Assembly (NCBI GenBank): GCA_917880885.1
Contig: OU862927.1
Span: 40,513,571-40,577,570 of the forward strand
DNA from: Limnephilus marmoratus
Lineage: Eukaryota > Arthropoda > Insecta > Trichoptera > Limnephilidae
Direction: 5' to 3'
Length of the DNA: 64,000 bases
The notes under the pieces are model-generated. The model did no database searches, was not told where the DNA came from, and was given only the letters and a program-made list of their open reading frames with translations. Of this stretch, positions 13,201-21,196 are shown one piece after another. Positions within the stretch are counted from its first letter, which is position 1. Every line of letters begins with the position of its first letter. The position numbers and the translations under genes were made by a program.

Positions 13201-13693
13201 AAACCACATTACTTGCATTTATTACGTAATTAATAGGTTTTACGACGTTTTATTCGCGATAAACGCATTTATTGCGACCGTTAAATTCACGGCAAATTAT
13301 GACAGCGTATTGTCATGGAAAAAATCGTTTTTAAATTATTCCAGGGTGACAAGGTCAATGAAACTTTCAACACCACCTAGAGGCACATGATGGCGCAAGC
13401 GATTTTGACACTGTTCTTCATACAAATTCTGTACATACAAGGGTCAAAATCGCAGACCAAAAGTTTTTCATCGACAATATTATTCAAATATTTGAATTAT
13501 TTTCTCGCGCATGCATATATACATACTTCATTGTAGGCCCGCAAATTCCGGGCTCCGGCCTGTCACCGGTTAATATTAACTATGACTTTTTCAATTTCAG
13601 GTCCAGCCACACGAACTGTCTGCCGTATCGGTGGGTAACATAGCCCACCGCATAATCTTGCAGCCCCCGCACCCCATGTACCTACACCACTGA
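608..13693 (+). CDS. C2H2 zinc-finger protein, 12 fingers plus polyQ tail (5'-partial gene, 9 exons)
   Basis: Likely a nuclear DNA-binding regulator. Coding exons: 608-790, 996-1139, 1819-2008, 2097-2274, 2960-3153, 5216-5433, 10097-10357, 11810-11896, 13601-13693. Every junction keeps frame, giving 515 residues from the first visible exon to TGA. Twelve CX2C...HX3H fingers occupy about residues 9-364, most joined by TGEKP-like linkers; fingers 4 and 11 are split by introns. A charged Glu/Ala-rich linker (about 312-343) precedes finger 12. Then come a run of about 41 Gln, Gln/Val/Ile/His-rich sequence and a His-Pro-rich end. No start codon is visible; exon 1 begins in phase 0 after a 3' splice site, so earlier exons lie left of the window. 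An open frame continues beyond the TGA (see 13694-15085). I do not recognise the ortholog. The fingers are certain; function is inferred from the family. Confidence 0.9.
996..1139 (+). CDS. Zinc-finger gene exon (finger 3, most of finger 4)
   Basis: Acceptor TCCCAG, donor AAG|GTGAGA, 48 codons, phase 0. It codes for finger 3 (CTIC...HLARH) and for finger 4 up to LK; the two His of finger 4 come from the next exon. Confidence 0.88.
1222..1517 (+). repeat. Possible solo LTR-like element
   Basis: A GC-richer block begins TGTAG and ends CTACA, with a TATAAATAAA box near 1408 and a pyrimidine/purine-rich 3' part. That layout fits an LTR inside the intron between two zinc-finger exons. No clear target duplication is seen, so this is a weak call. 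Confidence 0.3.
1819..2008 (+). CDS. Zinc-finger gene exon (end of finger 4, fingers 5-6)
   Basis: Acceptor GGTAG, donor G|GTAATG. It begins [11 protein letters not shown], completing finger 4, then codes for fingers 5 (CGEC) and 6 (CTVC). It ends in phase 1 inside a TG|EKP linker. Confidence 0.88.
2097..2274 (+). CDS. Zinc-finger gene exon (fingers 7-8)
   Basis: Acceptor AATAG, donor AA|GTTAGT. Completes the Gly of the linker and codes for fingers 7 (CSYC...HQRTH) and 8 (CKIC...HMVTH). Only 88 bases of intron separate it from the previous exon. Confidence 0.88.
2568..2860. repeat. 48-bp minisatellite, about six units
   Basis: A unit with CCAACAYTCTCC...ACTCRC...TTTCCCTGACCACTATTTT recurs at exactly 48-base spacing (starts near 2588, 2636, 2684, 2732, 2780, 2828). 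It fills much of the intron before the exon at 2960. Because 48 is divisible by three the array is open on both strands; those frames are not genes. Confidence 0.85.
2960..3153 (+). CDS. Zinc-finger gene exon (fingers 9-10, start of 11)
   Basis: Acceptor CCTCAG, donor G|GTAACT. Codes for fingers 9 (CTVC) and 10 (CTEC) and the CLTCGKG start of finger 11, finished by the next exon. Phase joins correctly on both sides. Confidence 0.88.
3278..3784. repeat. Possible TIR element in zinc-finger intron
   Basis: The block opens ATACGGTG...CCCCTTTCAAA and closes with the inverse, TTTGAAAGGG-TCACTGTAT. The imperfect termini suggest an old MITE. The rest of the intron (3785-5215) shows AT-rich sequence in which I recognise nothing firm; a GTGGCGCCC near 4453 resembles a primer-binding site but stands alone. 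Confidence 0.3.
5216..5433 (+). CDS. Zinc-finger gene exon (end of finger 11, finger 12; GC donor)
   Basis: Acceptor TTTAG. Finishes finger 11 (...HLRTH), adds a Glu/Ala-rich linker of about 32 residues and finger 12 (CPLC...HMASH). The 5' splice site is CAG|GCAAGT, a GC donor, followed by an intron of about 4.66 kb. Using it keeps phase 0 into the polyQ exon. Confidence 0.85.
5566..5972 (+). repeat. Non-autonomous element sharing the 3' end of the LINE at 52.2 kb
   Basis: The 5' part (GGAGGTGGGTATGGGTAC...) recurs at about 25.6 kb and parts at 10.4, 19.4 and 27.8 kb. The 3' part matches the LINE tail: CACAGCATCC, GATGACATAGGCCCTGAG, an inverted CTCAGGGCCT, GGAGCTAATGT and a short oligo-A. 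This looks like a SINE-like or internally deleted partner mobilised by the LINE. Confidence 0.65.
6008..6311 (-). repeat. tRNA-derived SINE, copy A (box B region deleted)
   Basis: On the minus strand the element begins GGCCTCCGTGGTTGAGGGG (box A-like tRNA head) and continues into a body that on the plus strand reads TGTTGTGAGGCTG-AAGGTAGTGGGGG, then CAAGAGTCCCAG at its far end. Compared with other copies, the part holding GGTTCAAATCC is missing here. Confidence 0.65.
7575..7735. repeat. Segmental duplicate, copy 1 (no MITE)
   Basis: Shares TGACGTTTGA...TTTATCAGGAAAGATTT...GACTAAYATCGATTA...AGTTACTATTAA with 7950-8095, followed by a matching GAGTGYGTAAATA segment. Copy 1 has an uninterrupted TTAA at 7729-7732, where copy 2 carries an insertion. 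Confidence 0.7.
7950..8500. repeat. Segmental duplicate, copy 2 (split by a MITE)
   Basis: Second copy of the 7575 segment. Its match stops at the TTAA at 8092 and resumes after the TTAA at 8469 with TTTAGAGTGCGTAAATA, so it is a filled version of the same site. Confidence 0.65.
8096..8468. mobile_element. TTAA-flanked MITE (piggyBac-type), copy 1
   Basis: TTAA sits on both sides (8092-8095 and 8469-8472). Termini are CTCGTTGAATGCCGGGG and, on the other strand, CCGCTCAGGTGCCGCTCG. Internal AAGCGATTCTGACCGTGTTC and GGGTCAAAATCGC are shared with the copies at 12.3, 13.0 and 17.9 kb. TTAA target duplication is the mark of piggyBac-class elements. No transposase frame is present. Confidence 0.65.
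8584..9747 (-). mobile_element. 1.16 kb DNA transposon with 27-bp perfect TIRs and HTH remnant
   Basis: The left end GTAGGGTCAGTGGGCCGGTT... is repeated perfectly in inverse for 27 bases at 9721-9747. The same 14-base AT string (TTATATTATATTTA) lies at 8569-8582 and 9750-9763, one and two bases from the TIRs, and may be a long target duplication or chance. TGGCCAC occurs repeatedly inside, near both ends and in the middle. It carries a pipsqueak-type HTH on the minus strand but is too short for a full transposase. Confidence 0.75.
8959..9186 (-). pseudogene. Pipsqueak/CENP-B-type HTH fragment (transposase N-terminus)
   Basis: A 75-residue frame. Residues about 24-60 read [20 protein letters not shown] then [19 protein letters not shown], the pattern of psq helix-turn-helix domains at the start of pogo/Tigger-type transposases and related proteins. 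After ICGR it runs into Lys/Arg-rich low-complexity sequence from a T-rich tract and stops; no DDE core follows. It lies inside the TIR element at 8584-9747. Likely a decayed DNA-binding domain of the parental transposase. Confidence 0.6.
10097..10357 (+). CDS. Zinc-finger gene exon (polyglutamine)
   Basis: Acceptor CTACAG, donor CAT|GTAAGC, 87 codons, phase 0. After NNQILTS comes an uninterrupted run of about 41 Gln built from mixed CAA/CAG, then a Gln-rich stretch and an IQIHPQH segment typical of low-complexity activation regions. The Cys-only and Val/Ala-rich frames on the minus strand are shadows of the repeat. Confidence 0.85.
10401..10715 (+). repeat. Non-autonomous LINE-tail element, 5'-truncated copy
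   Basis: Starts within the conserved GGGGTTCATGGGGTGAG block and runs through GGTCTTGGCGGC, TACGTCCGTCACTCC and CACACAGCGTCCCCAAAG to GTAGGCCCTGAGGG, where it stops half-way through the stem. It begins about 45 bases after the polyQ exon donor. Confidence 0.6.
10826..11774 (-). mobile_element. LINE 3' fragment (jockey/CR1-like), internally rearranged
   Basis: On the minus strand it matches the last part of the LINE at 52.2-54.9 kb: the stem-loop tail at 10840-10880, the C-terminal [10 protein letters not shown]...[10 protein letters not shown] region, then an unrelated insertion (about 11185-11585), then the segment near TARFCTE and WVFETL. Relative to the LINE about 200 bases are missing near 11700. 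It ends about 35 bases before the exon at 11810. Confidence 0.65.
11810..11896 (+). CDS. Zinc-finger gene exon (Gln/Val-rich)
   Basis: Acceptor TTGCAG, donor CAG|GTCTGC, 29 codons in phase 0. The product is rich in Gln, Val and His ([16 protein letters not shown]) and continues the composition of the preceding exon. A LINE fragment ends about 35 bases upstream of the acceptor. Confidence 0.75.
12051..12193. mobile_element. 143-bp MITE with TIR GTGAAACCCTCTTAAGAA
   Basis: GTGAAACCCTCTTAAGAA at the left is repeated in inverse at the right end. The interior has two more CTTCTTAAG-like motifs. No coding capacity; flanks do not show a clear target duplication. Confidence 0.65.
12276..12736 (-). 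mobile_element. TTAA-flanked MITE, copy 2
   Basis: Flanked by TTAA on both sides; ends CCTGTAATCGGCC and, inverted, CCTGTGGGAGGCC. The interior (GTCAGAATCGCTTGCGCC, ACGTAATTAACGCAAGTAATG, AATTCAAAATGGTGG) is the reverse of copy 3 at 13036-13569. Confidence 0.65.
13036..13569 (+). mobile_element. TTAA-flanked MITE, copy 3
   Basis: TTAA at both sides; ends CCGGTCAAATGCCGG and, inverted, CCGGTGACAGGCCGG. Oriented opposite to copy 2, giving a pair of inverted copies about 300 bases apart inside one intron. Its right end is about 30 bases before the last zinc-finger exon. Confidence 0.65.
13601..13693 (+). CDS. Zinc-finger gene, exon with first in-frame stop
   Basis: Acceptor TTTCAG, 30 codons (VQPHEL...PMYLHH) then TGA. 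A TTAA MITE ends about 30 bases upstream, so the branch-point region is squeezed between the element and the exon. The frame stays open for 463 codons after this TGA, so it may not be the only end of the protein. Confidence 0.75.
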   Translation, partial: VQPHELSAVSVGNIAHRIILQPPHPMYLHH

Positions 13694-15085
13694 TGGGGGC
13701 CCCCGTCAGCAGTCTTCAGCCCCACTAGGTGCCCACAACAAGGCATCATGCGGACGAGTGCCAGCAGTGGATCTAATGCCAAATGCTACCAGTCTTCTGA
13801 TGCAGCGCAGATTGATGCCAGTGAAAATTTGATGGAAATATCTAATATCAAGAAGTGTAGCAACGAAAGTGAAAATTTGATGCAAAAATCTAATGTGAGG
13901 CAGCTTAATGTTGTTCCCAACTCCAAGACGGGTGCTTGTGAAAGTTTGCAGCAAACATCCACTAACAATATACATCCTTGTGCCAATTTGATGCAAAATT
14001 CTAATGTAAGGAAGCTTAATGTTGCTTCTAATGTAAAGACGAGCGATGCTTGTGAAAATTTGATGCAAATATCTAATGTTGACCGGTTTAATGCTGTTTC
14101 CGACAAAGTATCAGAAAGTTTAATTCAAGCTACCAATGTTAGACAGTATAACAGTAATATAGTTTCTAACATACTACCAATAGAAGATCACTCATTGCAA
14201 GCAGCACATGTTGTTAATAGTCAAATACCTTCTGCTATTTACAATGAAAACGTGCCGATAGTTCATTCAGAAGAAATTTTGACGCAAATATCCAAAAGTA
14301 TCCTGGGTAACACCAGTTCTAACATGAACGGTAATGATTTTAACAAGTACGGCAATTCTAATTCGGTATTGGACGAAGCTAACTTGGTAAACGAGTCACT
14401 ATCACAAACAACACGGCATGTTTCTAGTCAAATTTCTCCTGTTATTTATGCCAGCAATTTAGAGAATAAAATTTGTATGCCGCCTCGAGTGACCAACATT
14501 GTGAACAAGTCTTTGCAAGCCGCCCGTTTCGATAATCTAGCTTCTGTAGACTCGCCGATGTCGACTGAAGAAATTAACAATAATAACGACAGTGAAATTG
14601 GTAAAGCTTTGACCCAATCATCCAAAATTAAAACGTATAATATTGACGCAATGAAAATATGGCCTCTCTCCAATTACAGTACTCCGAACGCACCTTCAAC
14701 TGATGCTAAAATTATTAATACGCCATTATTACAAATGCACGTCGCTAATCAAATTTCTCCCGTTATTTATTCACCGGTATCAAATTTAGAAACAGAACAG
14801 TGTAAGATTTTTATACACGCATGTGACGGCATTACTAATGTTATGCCGATTTGTAACACTGTTAATAATAGTTCAACAATAGTAGGCAACATTGTTTGTC
14901 CGATTTCTCCTGTTCTTTACGGCGGAAGTGTTGCCAGTAACGACCCTAGTAAAGTTTTTATGCAAGGAAGCCAGCCTTTCAGTATGATGCAGATGAAAAA
15001 TTATAGCAATGTTGAAGATTCGAGGCAGATACAACCGTCATACTATGTTTTAGTTGATAATAATCAGAATATTATTAAAAAATGA
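13694..15085 (+). CDS. In-frame 463-codon open extension after the TGA (repeat-containing, Asn/Ser-rich)
   Basis: No stop occurs from 13694 to the TGA at 15083 in the frame of the exon at 13601, although the DNA is AT-rich. The first Met of the open frame is at 13748. The product is rich in Asn, Ser, Ile and Val and has two recurrent motifs: about eight of the type (S/C)E(N/S)L(M)Q-x-(S/T)NVR-x-(L/Y)N, mainly in the first third, and about four QISPVIY-like motifs later. It ends PSYYVLVDNNQNIIKK. No known domain is recognised. It could be reached by stop readthrough, by removing a 75- or 78-nt intron containing the TGA (donor at 13635, acceptors CAGCAG at 13709/13712, both keeping frame), or as a separate cistron from 13748. 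An assembly error or recent nonsense change is also possible. Coding character is judged from the open frame and repeats only. Confidence 0.55.
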   Translation, partial: WGPPSAVFSPTRCPQQGIMRTSASSGSNAKCYQSSDAAQIDASENLMEISNIKKCSNESENLMQKSNVRQLNVVPNSKTGACESLQQTSTNNIHPCANLMQNSNVRKLNVASNVKTSDACENLMQISNVDRFNAVSDKVSESLIQATNVRQYNSNIVSNILPIEDHSLQAAHVVNSQIPSAIYNENVPIVHSEEILTQISKSILGNTSSNMNGNDFNKYGNSNSVLDEANLVNESLSQTTRHVSSQISPVIYASNLENKICMPPRVTNIVNKSLQAARFDNLASVDSPMSTEEINNNNDSEIGKALTQSSKIKTYNIDAMKIWPLSNYSTPNAPSTDAKIINTPLLQMHVANQISPVIYSPVSNLETEQCKIFIHACDGITNVMPICNTVNNSSTIVGNIVCPISPVLYGGSVASNDPSKVFMQGSQPFSMMQMKNYSNVEDSRQIQPSYYVLVDNNQNIIKK

Positions 15086-16256
15086 GACATTAATTGCTTC
15101 GCCAAAACTCTCGTGGACTATGTTTATCTCATAATATTTTCTATATCATTGTCATTTTCGTTTTGTATGATATTTTAATTGATATTTGGCAGTTTGAGAC
15201 TTTTAGCATAACCCGTTGTATTATAAAATGAGCTTGGGGTTTATAAATAACCCCAAAACTTTCTGGGGCATAATACCTCTAAAAATTATTTTGATTGATG
15301 AATCTACTCGCGGCTTATACAAACAAAAATGGCAATTAGCAGTCTAACATATATATAAAAAGACACCAACCTTGTAAAGTAAGCTTTTGCTGCACAAGCG
15401 ATCTTTTAGATGTTTCCAGTGCAAGTGTTGATTCATCACGCACAAACAATAATATTTTATGACGGACACAATTGGGTTAGGTTGCTCATCCGGAGAAAGT
15501 AAAATTCACAACGAGGCAGTTATGATAAGGCAGATTGAGTTTTTGTCATGTTCCAATAACAAATTAGCGACATCTATGGCCCAGTTGCAATCATTAAGCA
15601 GTTGACAAGCACAATACAAATTAGTGTCTCCAATAGCCCACAGAGATTGCCATGTTACCATCTTTGCGATATAAACTAGTTTTTATTTTATAATCGAGGT
15701 CAAAGAAAAAACTAAAACATATTATGATGCCTAACCACCCGTAGATCGGCACTCCGAGGCTAAGAGGGTTAAAATTTCCAGTTAGTCACTAACTTATGAA
15801 TTTCACACTACCGTATTATACGACAATACTAATGAACGGCTCAAACCGTTGAGCGGGAGATTGCTGTTACGCCTGCCAGATATCCCTTTCTGGGATTAAA
15901 TCCATATCAATATTATTACAAATTCGATAAAACATTGAAACTGCCAGTTTATTATTTCTAAGCATTTAATAAAACACTTAAATACTAATTTTATTCACCT
16001 TATAATAGAACAGTTTAAATTATATTGCAGGCCAATGTCACCCTCGATAGGTATGAGAGTCAAAAAGTAATTTAAACAAAATTCCATTGAAACTAAATTC
16101 AACGAACCATATGTATATAATATATCGTTATCCAGAATATAACAGAAAAATAGAGAATACAGATAGTTTTTCAATGCACATAAGGTGTAATTTTATTCTG
16201 AGAATATTTTTTTTTAGTAAAACAAATATCATTTTTGCAATTTTTCATTTTTGCAT
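15086..16256. other. Intergenic, no recognised gene
   Basis: AT-rich sequence downstream of the zinc-finger gene. A possible AATAAA lies near 15968. I see no exon-like open frame with splice signals and no firm repeat. Confidence 0.4.
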
Positions 16257-16949
16257 TTTTTCGAACAGGCCCTCCATTGATATGCTTGGTGTAACCCTAA
16301 GTGACCAGCTCAGGTATGGGGGCTCCATCGAAGCCAGAGTAAAGTTAGCCTCCCAAAAACTGGGCGTACTATACAGGGCCCGCAGATACTTTAATAGTAC
16401 ACAACTGCTAACCTTGTACAAATCACAAGTACGCCCCACGGTTGAATTTGGCAGCCATCTCTGGTCTGGAGCTCCAAAATACCTGAAAAATACCCTCGAC
16501 TCAGTGCAGAGACGGGCGGTCCGTTTGATAGATTCTCCCATCTTAACAGACGGATTGCAATCTTTAGAGCACAGGCGTCGGGTGGGAATGCTATCCTTGT
16601 TTTACCAGTATTACGATGGAAGATGCTCCGAGGAACAAGCATCATTGATCCCTTCGGCACCGGTGCATAGTCGGGAAACACGCCAAACGCGTGCCCAACA
16701 TTTGTACACGGTTGACATTTGTCACATGAGAACGGGTCGTTTCTTCGACTCGTTCTTGTGTTCAACAGCTCGGCTGTGGAATGATTTGCCGGCCTCTGTG
16801 TTTCCTCCTTCCTACAACATGGGTCTCTTCAAGACCAATGTTCATTCCTTCCTCTCCTCAAAAAGACCCTCCACACAGCATCCCAGATGACATAGGCCCT
16901 GAGGGAAATTATTAATTATATGGAGTTAATGTAAAAAAAAAAAAAAAAA
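16257..16949 (+). mobile_element. 5'-truncated LINE copy (C-terminal RT region and 3' tail)
   Basis: Joins the element abruptly at (N)RPSIDMLGVTLSDQ and stays open to the stop after STQHPR at 16888. It is very close in sequence to the minus-strand copy at 52.2 kb. It ends with GATGACATAGGCCCTGAGGG, a broken stem (ATTATTAATTATATGGAG), GTTAATGT and poly-A, so it is a recent insertion. Confidence 0.85.
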
Positions 16950-17919
16950 TACAGCTTAGAGATGGTTTATACCTGAAGTGGATTGGCGCTGTGGTTCCAG
17001 TTCACCGGAGACTGATGTGTTACCCAGTTACTTTTGGAACTGGTTCCTCAAAACTGCTGGAAATTTTTTTTCTATCCTGGGGAAGAGAAGAAATTCTGAG
17101 ACAAAAAAGAACTGGTTTCTCAAAAGTCGTAAAAATATTTTTTGTGTTTTGACAATTTTTTTTTTAATTTTTCGGAAATTTTATTCCAAAGGGAACCGGT
17201 TCCAAAAAAATACAACTGATCACAGTGACAGCAAACAAACCATGTCTGAGTAACTGGGACAGGAATTATATAAACCTTCTCTAGTATAGTATAATCTATA
17301 ATCTTTTGGGACATCAGTGCAATCTATTCAAAGTCTCTAAAAGTGATGAAATTTTTTTTTTACATGAATACTTCTTTTCTTCGTTCACTGCTACATGTCG
17401 ATCAATGCACATTTTTAAAAGACTTCTGGTACACCATTTAGACAACAGCTGAACTTTAGGTGCCAGCCGAGATAGCTAAACTTTCATACAAAGCTAAAAC
17501 TTCAGAAGAGAGCTGGTCACCGTTCTGAAATTTTAATTTTCTTAAAAAATGTACTTATTTATTATAATTATTAATTAATTATAATTATTCCATTTGCTCG
17601 ACATGACAAAAAAACATTCATTGTATTTAAATTTTCGGATGGGTTATAATGAGTTTTAATCCGTGTATTCTACTGGCGTATTTCAAAAGTTCGAGCTTGC
17701 AGCCAACTGGTCAAGGCGCGCATGGTTTCCACGGCGAAACAAGTCGACGCCTGCATTTTGAAGCCTTTTTATGATACCTGAAAAATATTATATAAGTTTA
17801 TACAATGTAATTGGAATACTTCCCAATTTAATATATGGCCACCGTTGAGGCATAAGTCACCAACCTACAGGCACAAGTTTTGAGATACCTATCTAAATTT
17901 GAATCTTACTGCCACTTAA

Positions 17920-18368
17920 CCTGTTAAAGGCCAGGCCCTTTCACAAAAATTCCCTAACAAAGCACCACTTTGAATTTTGAATTGAAAGTTTTGAGGATTA
18001 ATTTTGAGCTATCGTATATTTCATTGACCGAAACACATTCCTTGAACAATAAATTATGTACCAAAATAACATTACTTGCGTTAATTATGTAAATTTATAG
18101 GTTTTACAATGTTTTCGTCAAGTAACACGCATCGGACTTTGACAGAAAGAATTGCGGCAAATTTGACATTTCGATGCCACAGATAAAATCATTTAAAAAT
18201 ATTCTGGGGTTTCCAGGTGAATGAACTTTTTGCCTACATTACCATGTAAATGTTGGCGCAAGCGATTCTGACCTTGTCCTTCATACAAATTCTGTACATG
18301 GAAGGGTCAAAATAGCATACAAAATTTTTTTTTCGAAATTTTTGTGCGCGCCTCCGGCCAGTGACCAG
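17920..18368 (+). mobile_element. TTAA-flanked MITE, copy 4
   Basis: TTAA at both sides; CCTGTTAAAGGCCAGG at the left and CCGGCCAGTGACCAG at the right. The interior matches copy 3 (ACCACTTTGAATTTTGAATTGAA, GGCGCAAGCGATTCTGAC, AAGGGTCAAAAT). Confidence 0.65.
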
Positions 18369-18372
18369 TTAA

Positions 18373-19257
18373 CCACTCGGACCCATAAACTTCTTTTCAA
18401 GTAAATTTATTGTTGCCAGACATATTATGTATGTCGGAGGCATATCCGGCTTGTTAAAATCATATTTTACCTTTCAAATTTGTAGTATCTCAAAAATGTG
18501 TATTGTGGTTTGTTGATTTTTGCCTGAACGGCGATGATATTTTTTTAAAACAATCAATTTTTTTTGCACATTGCTCTTTTGGTATTCTGTATAATAAAAA
18601 AATGTACATATTACATATATATATTATTTTAATTTGAATTTTAGATTTTCAAGTGCTTTATGGTGATGTGTAAATATGTATTTTATCAAAGACTTACGTT
18701 AATAATGATTTTTTTTAGTATGTTATAATTTTTAAGGTTCTTTGCTGTACATCTTATTTATATGCTGTGATCATTGAATGTCTTCTTTGTGGGAATGTTT
18801 GTAATCCAATGTAGATAAGACATAGCTTAGTTTTATACTAAATATGTATTGCGAAGATTTTTAGTTTACCAAAGGTAATAGAGGTTTTTGAGGTTAATTG
18901 GTGCAATATATAAATGAAATTCAATGTTTCAACTCTAGAATCACTGAATCAATTTTTATTTTATTTTTTGAAATAGGCAATTCACCTTAAAATGAATAAA
19001 TTTTATTTAAGACCTTTGGACCTGTAGGCCCAAACTGGCCAATGAAATTTCTTTAGCACCGTTGTGATTTGAAACAAAAAAGTAACACTAAAAAGAGACA
19101 AACACATACATCTATAGGATTTAGCCTGCGACAGAATGAGATAGAATAATTAGTCGCCTCTTTGTGCAGTGCTTTGTAGCCTCCCCACTCTCTAATTTAG
19201 TTTTCTGAAGGTTTCACGTCTACCGCATGTGAACTGCATGTTTGTAATTTCTTATTT
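18373..19257. other. Intergenic, no recognised gene
   Basis: AT-rich. The first 90 bases (CACTCGGACCCATAA...) recur at about 36792-36880 next to a SINE head, so they belong to an unnamed repeat. Nothing else is recognised. Confidence 0.4.
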
Positions 19258-19745
19258 ATTTTTATCTTAACTCCATACAAGAGGCGCTGAGGAAAATAAT
19301 TTCCCTCAAGGCCTATGTCATTTTTGGGAAAGCTGTGTGGAAAGCCTTTTTTGCGGAAAATAAGGAGTGAACTTGGATCTTGAAGAGGGTTCACGGGATG
19401 AGGTTTGTCTAGGTCTTGGTAGTGGATGACCTGGACACATTGAACCCCAGATTCCTACCCACCCCTCATACGTTTTTCCTTCCTAGAAATTCCTGTCCTT
19501 AGAAATACCCTCTACACAGCATCCCCAAAGATGACATAGGCCCTGAGGGAAATTATTTTCCTCATGGCCTATGTGGAGTTAATGTTAAAAAAACTCCATA
19601 TTGTAGAAAGGAGGAAACAGAGGCCGGAAAATCATTCTACAGCCGAGCTGTTGAACTCGGGAATGAGTCGTAGAAATGACCCGGTCTCATGTAACAAATG
19701 TCAATGTGTACAAATGTTCAGCGTGCGATTGGCGTGTTTTTTGAC
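19258..19745 (-). mobile_element. LINE 3' fragment split by a nested insertion
   Basis: Two pieces (19258-19386 and about 19595-19745) are contiguous in the LINE at 52.2 kb: the tail hairpin and GGTCTTGAAGAG, then GTAGAAAGGAGGAAACAGAGGCC and the region around GACCCGGTCTCATG. A plus-strand non-autonomous copy separates them. Confidence 0.65.
19387..19592 (+). repeat. Non-autonomous LINE-tail element nested in the LINE fragment
   Basis: Begins GGTTCACGGGATGAGG, with an internally shortened body, then CACAGCATCCCCAAAG, ATGACATAGGCCCTGAGGG, CCTCATGGCCT and GGAGTTAATGT plus oligo-A. It inserted in the reverse direction into the 3' untranslated part of a related LINE copy. Confidence 0.65.
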
Positions 19746-19834
19746 TATTCAAGAAATTTGGATATTTTAAAATATATTTTTAATTTGAACCGGAGTAAGG
19801 GAAATAAGACCTTTATTTCGGATACATTTTCTAT

Positions 19835-19932
19835 CGATTTGAAATGAACAAAAGACACCACATTTAGATTTGAAATGAACAAAAGACACCACATTTAGAT
19901 TTGAAATGAACAAAAGACACCACATTTAGATT
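19835..19932. repeat. 31-bp direct repeat, three exact units
   Basis: The unit GATTTGAAATGAACAAAAGA + CACCACATTTA occurs three times without a visible mismatch in tandem, indicating recent slippage or unequal exchange. Confidence 0.9.
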
Positions 19933-20109
19933 TTTTTTCTAATTTTATTCTCATATTGAAATCAATAAATTTAATTTTAATTATTTGCTACATTATCATT
20001 TTCACACAAATATTTAATATAGGTAGATACATATTATCTACACAAAAGTAAAATAATAGACCAATAAAATTGAATCTCATTTAATGATTATATATCTGGT
20101 TGATAATTT

Positions 20110-20455
20110 AACCCCTCAGGCCTCGGGCCTATTTTGTCGGAAGGTCAAAATTTTTCCACTTTGCAATCAAATCCAAATAAATGGAATATTTCTGAACGTA
20201 TCCGAAAACTAAAAATGGTTTTTGAAAGGTGATGAAAAGGCTTTCAAATTTCATTATTTGAAAAAAAAAAAACATAATTTTTTAAATACTTATAAATTTT
20301 TTTAATTTTAAAAATGGCTCACCTCTCATATTTTACTAGGCAAATGTATTATAAACGTTATCATCACCTAACATTTTTGTTGTATCATGTAAAAATAATT
20401 AATTAAAAATTTCCAAAGTTTTATAATTTTTTTCAAATTGCGCTCGGAAACTTTG
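20110..20455. repeat. Interspersed repeat starting TTAACCCCTCAGGCCTCGGG
   Basis: Same family as 42413-42745 and about 62328-62700: shared CAAATAAATGGAA, TTTCTGAACGTATCCGAAAAC, AATGGCTCACC and CACATTTTTGTTGT-like blocks. The left end has TTAA here. The right end is not resolved; no coding capacity. Confidence 0.55.
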
Positions 20456-21196
20456 TTTTCATAAAGGTGTACATTTTAATTATTTTGTGGTTAACTTTTA
20501 GATTTTAATATAAAGTGTGATGTTTTCTCTTTATAACGCCGTTTATATCATATTTTTAACCACGATGGTAAGGGAGATACATTGATTTCTATGTGACCTA
20601 TGTGAGTTGTTCCGAATACTGAAAAAATAGCCTTAGGAATGCATAAGAAACAAACAAACAAAGCAACATTCATTTTTATATAAAAAAGATAATGATACCT
20701 ACGCTACAGAAGGTTTGCTATGCATTAGCCCAATTAATTCTACAATATGGAATGATAGGCCGGGGGGGGAGAATATAAAACACATTAATTTTTAGCATAT
20801 TAATTTATGCTCATCCAAAGTTCCTAAAATACATACACAATTGAGGTAATCTTTTAATTTATCATCCGTCCTTTTGAAATCCATAGATAAAGGTTTTGTT
20901 GAATTCAATTCTGAAAGCATTTTTAATAATTTCCATAGAAAAATACTGTATTTAAAAAAAGTAATATTATTCCCGATGGCAATGGGGTGAATGTTTTTAC
21001 AAAGAGGATAGAATGCAATATGTATAATATAATAATATAATGTTTCTCTGCACATTTGCAAGTACTGACCTTCTTTTACTTTTTAAAACATCATCATCAC
21101 ACAGTTTTACTTTTTACTAAGCCTATGCAAATAAATCTAATATATGAAAATAAAACATCTTTTATTTTTAATATTATTGTGAATGTCGTTCGTATA

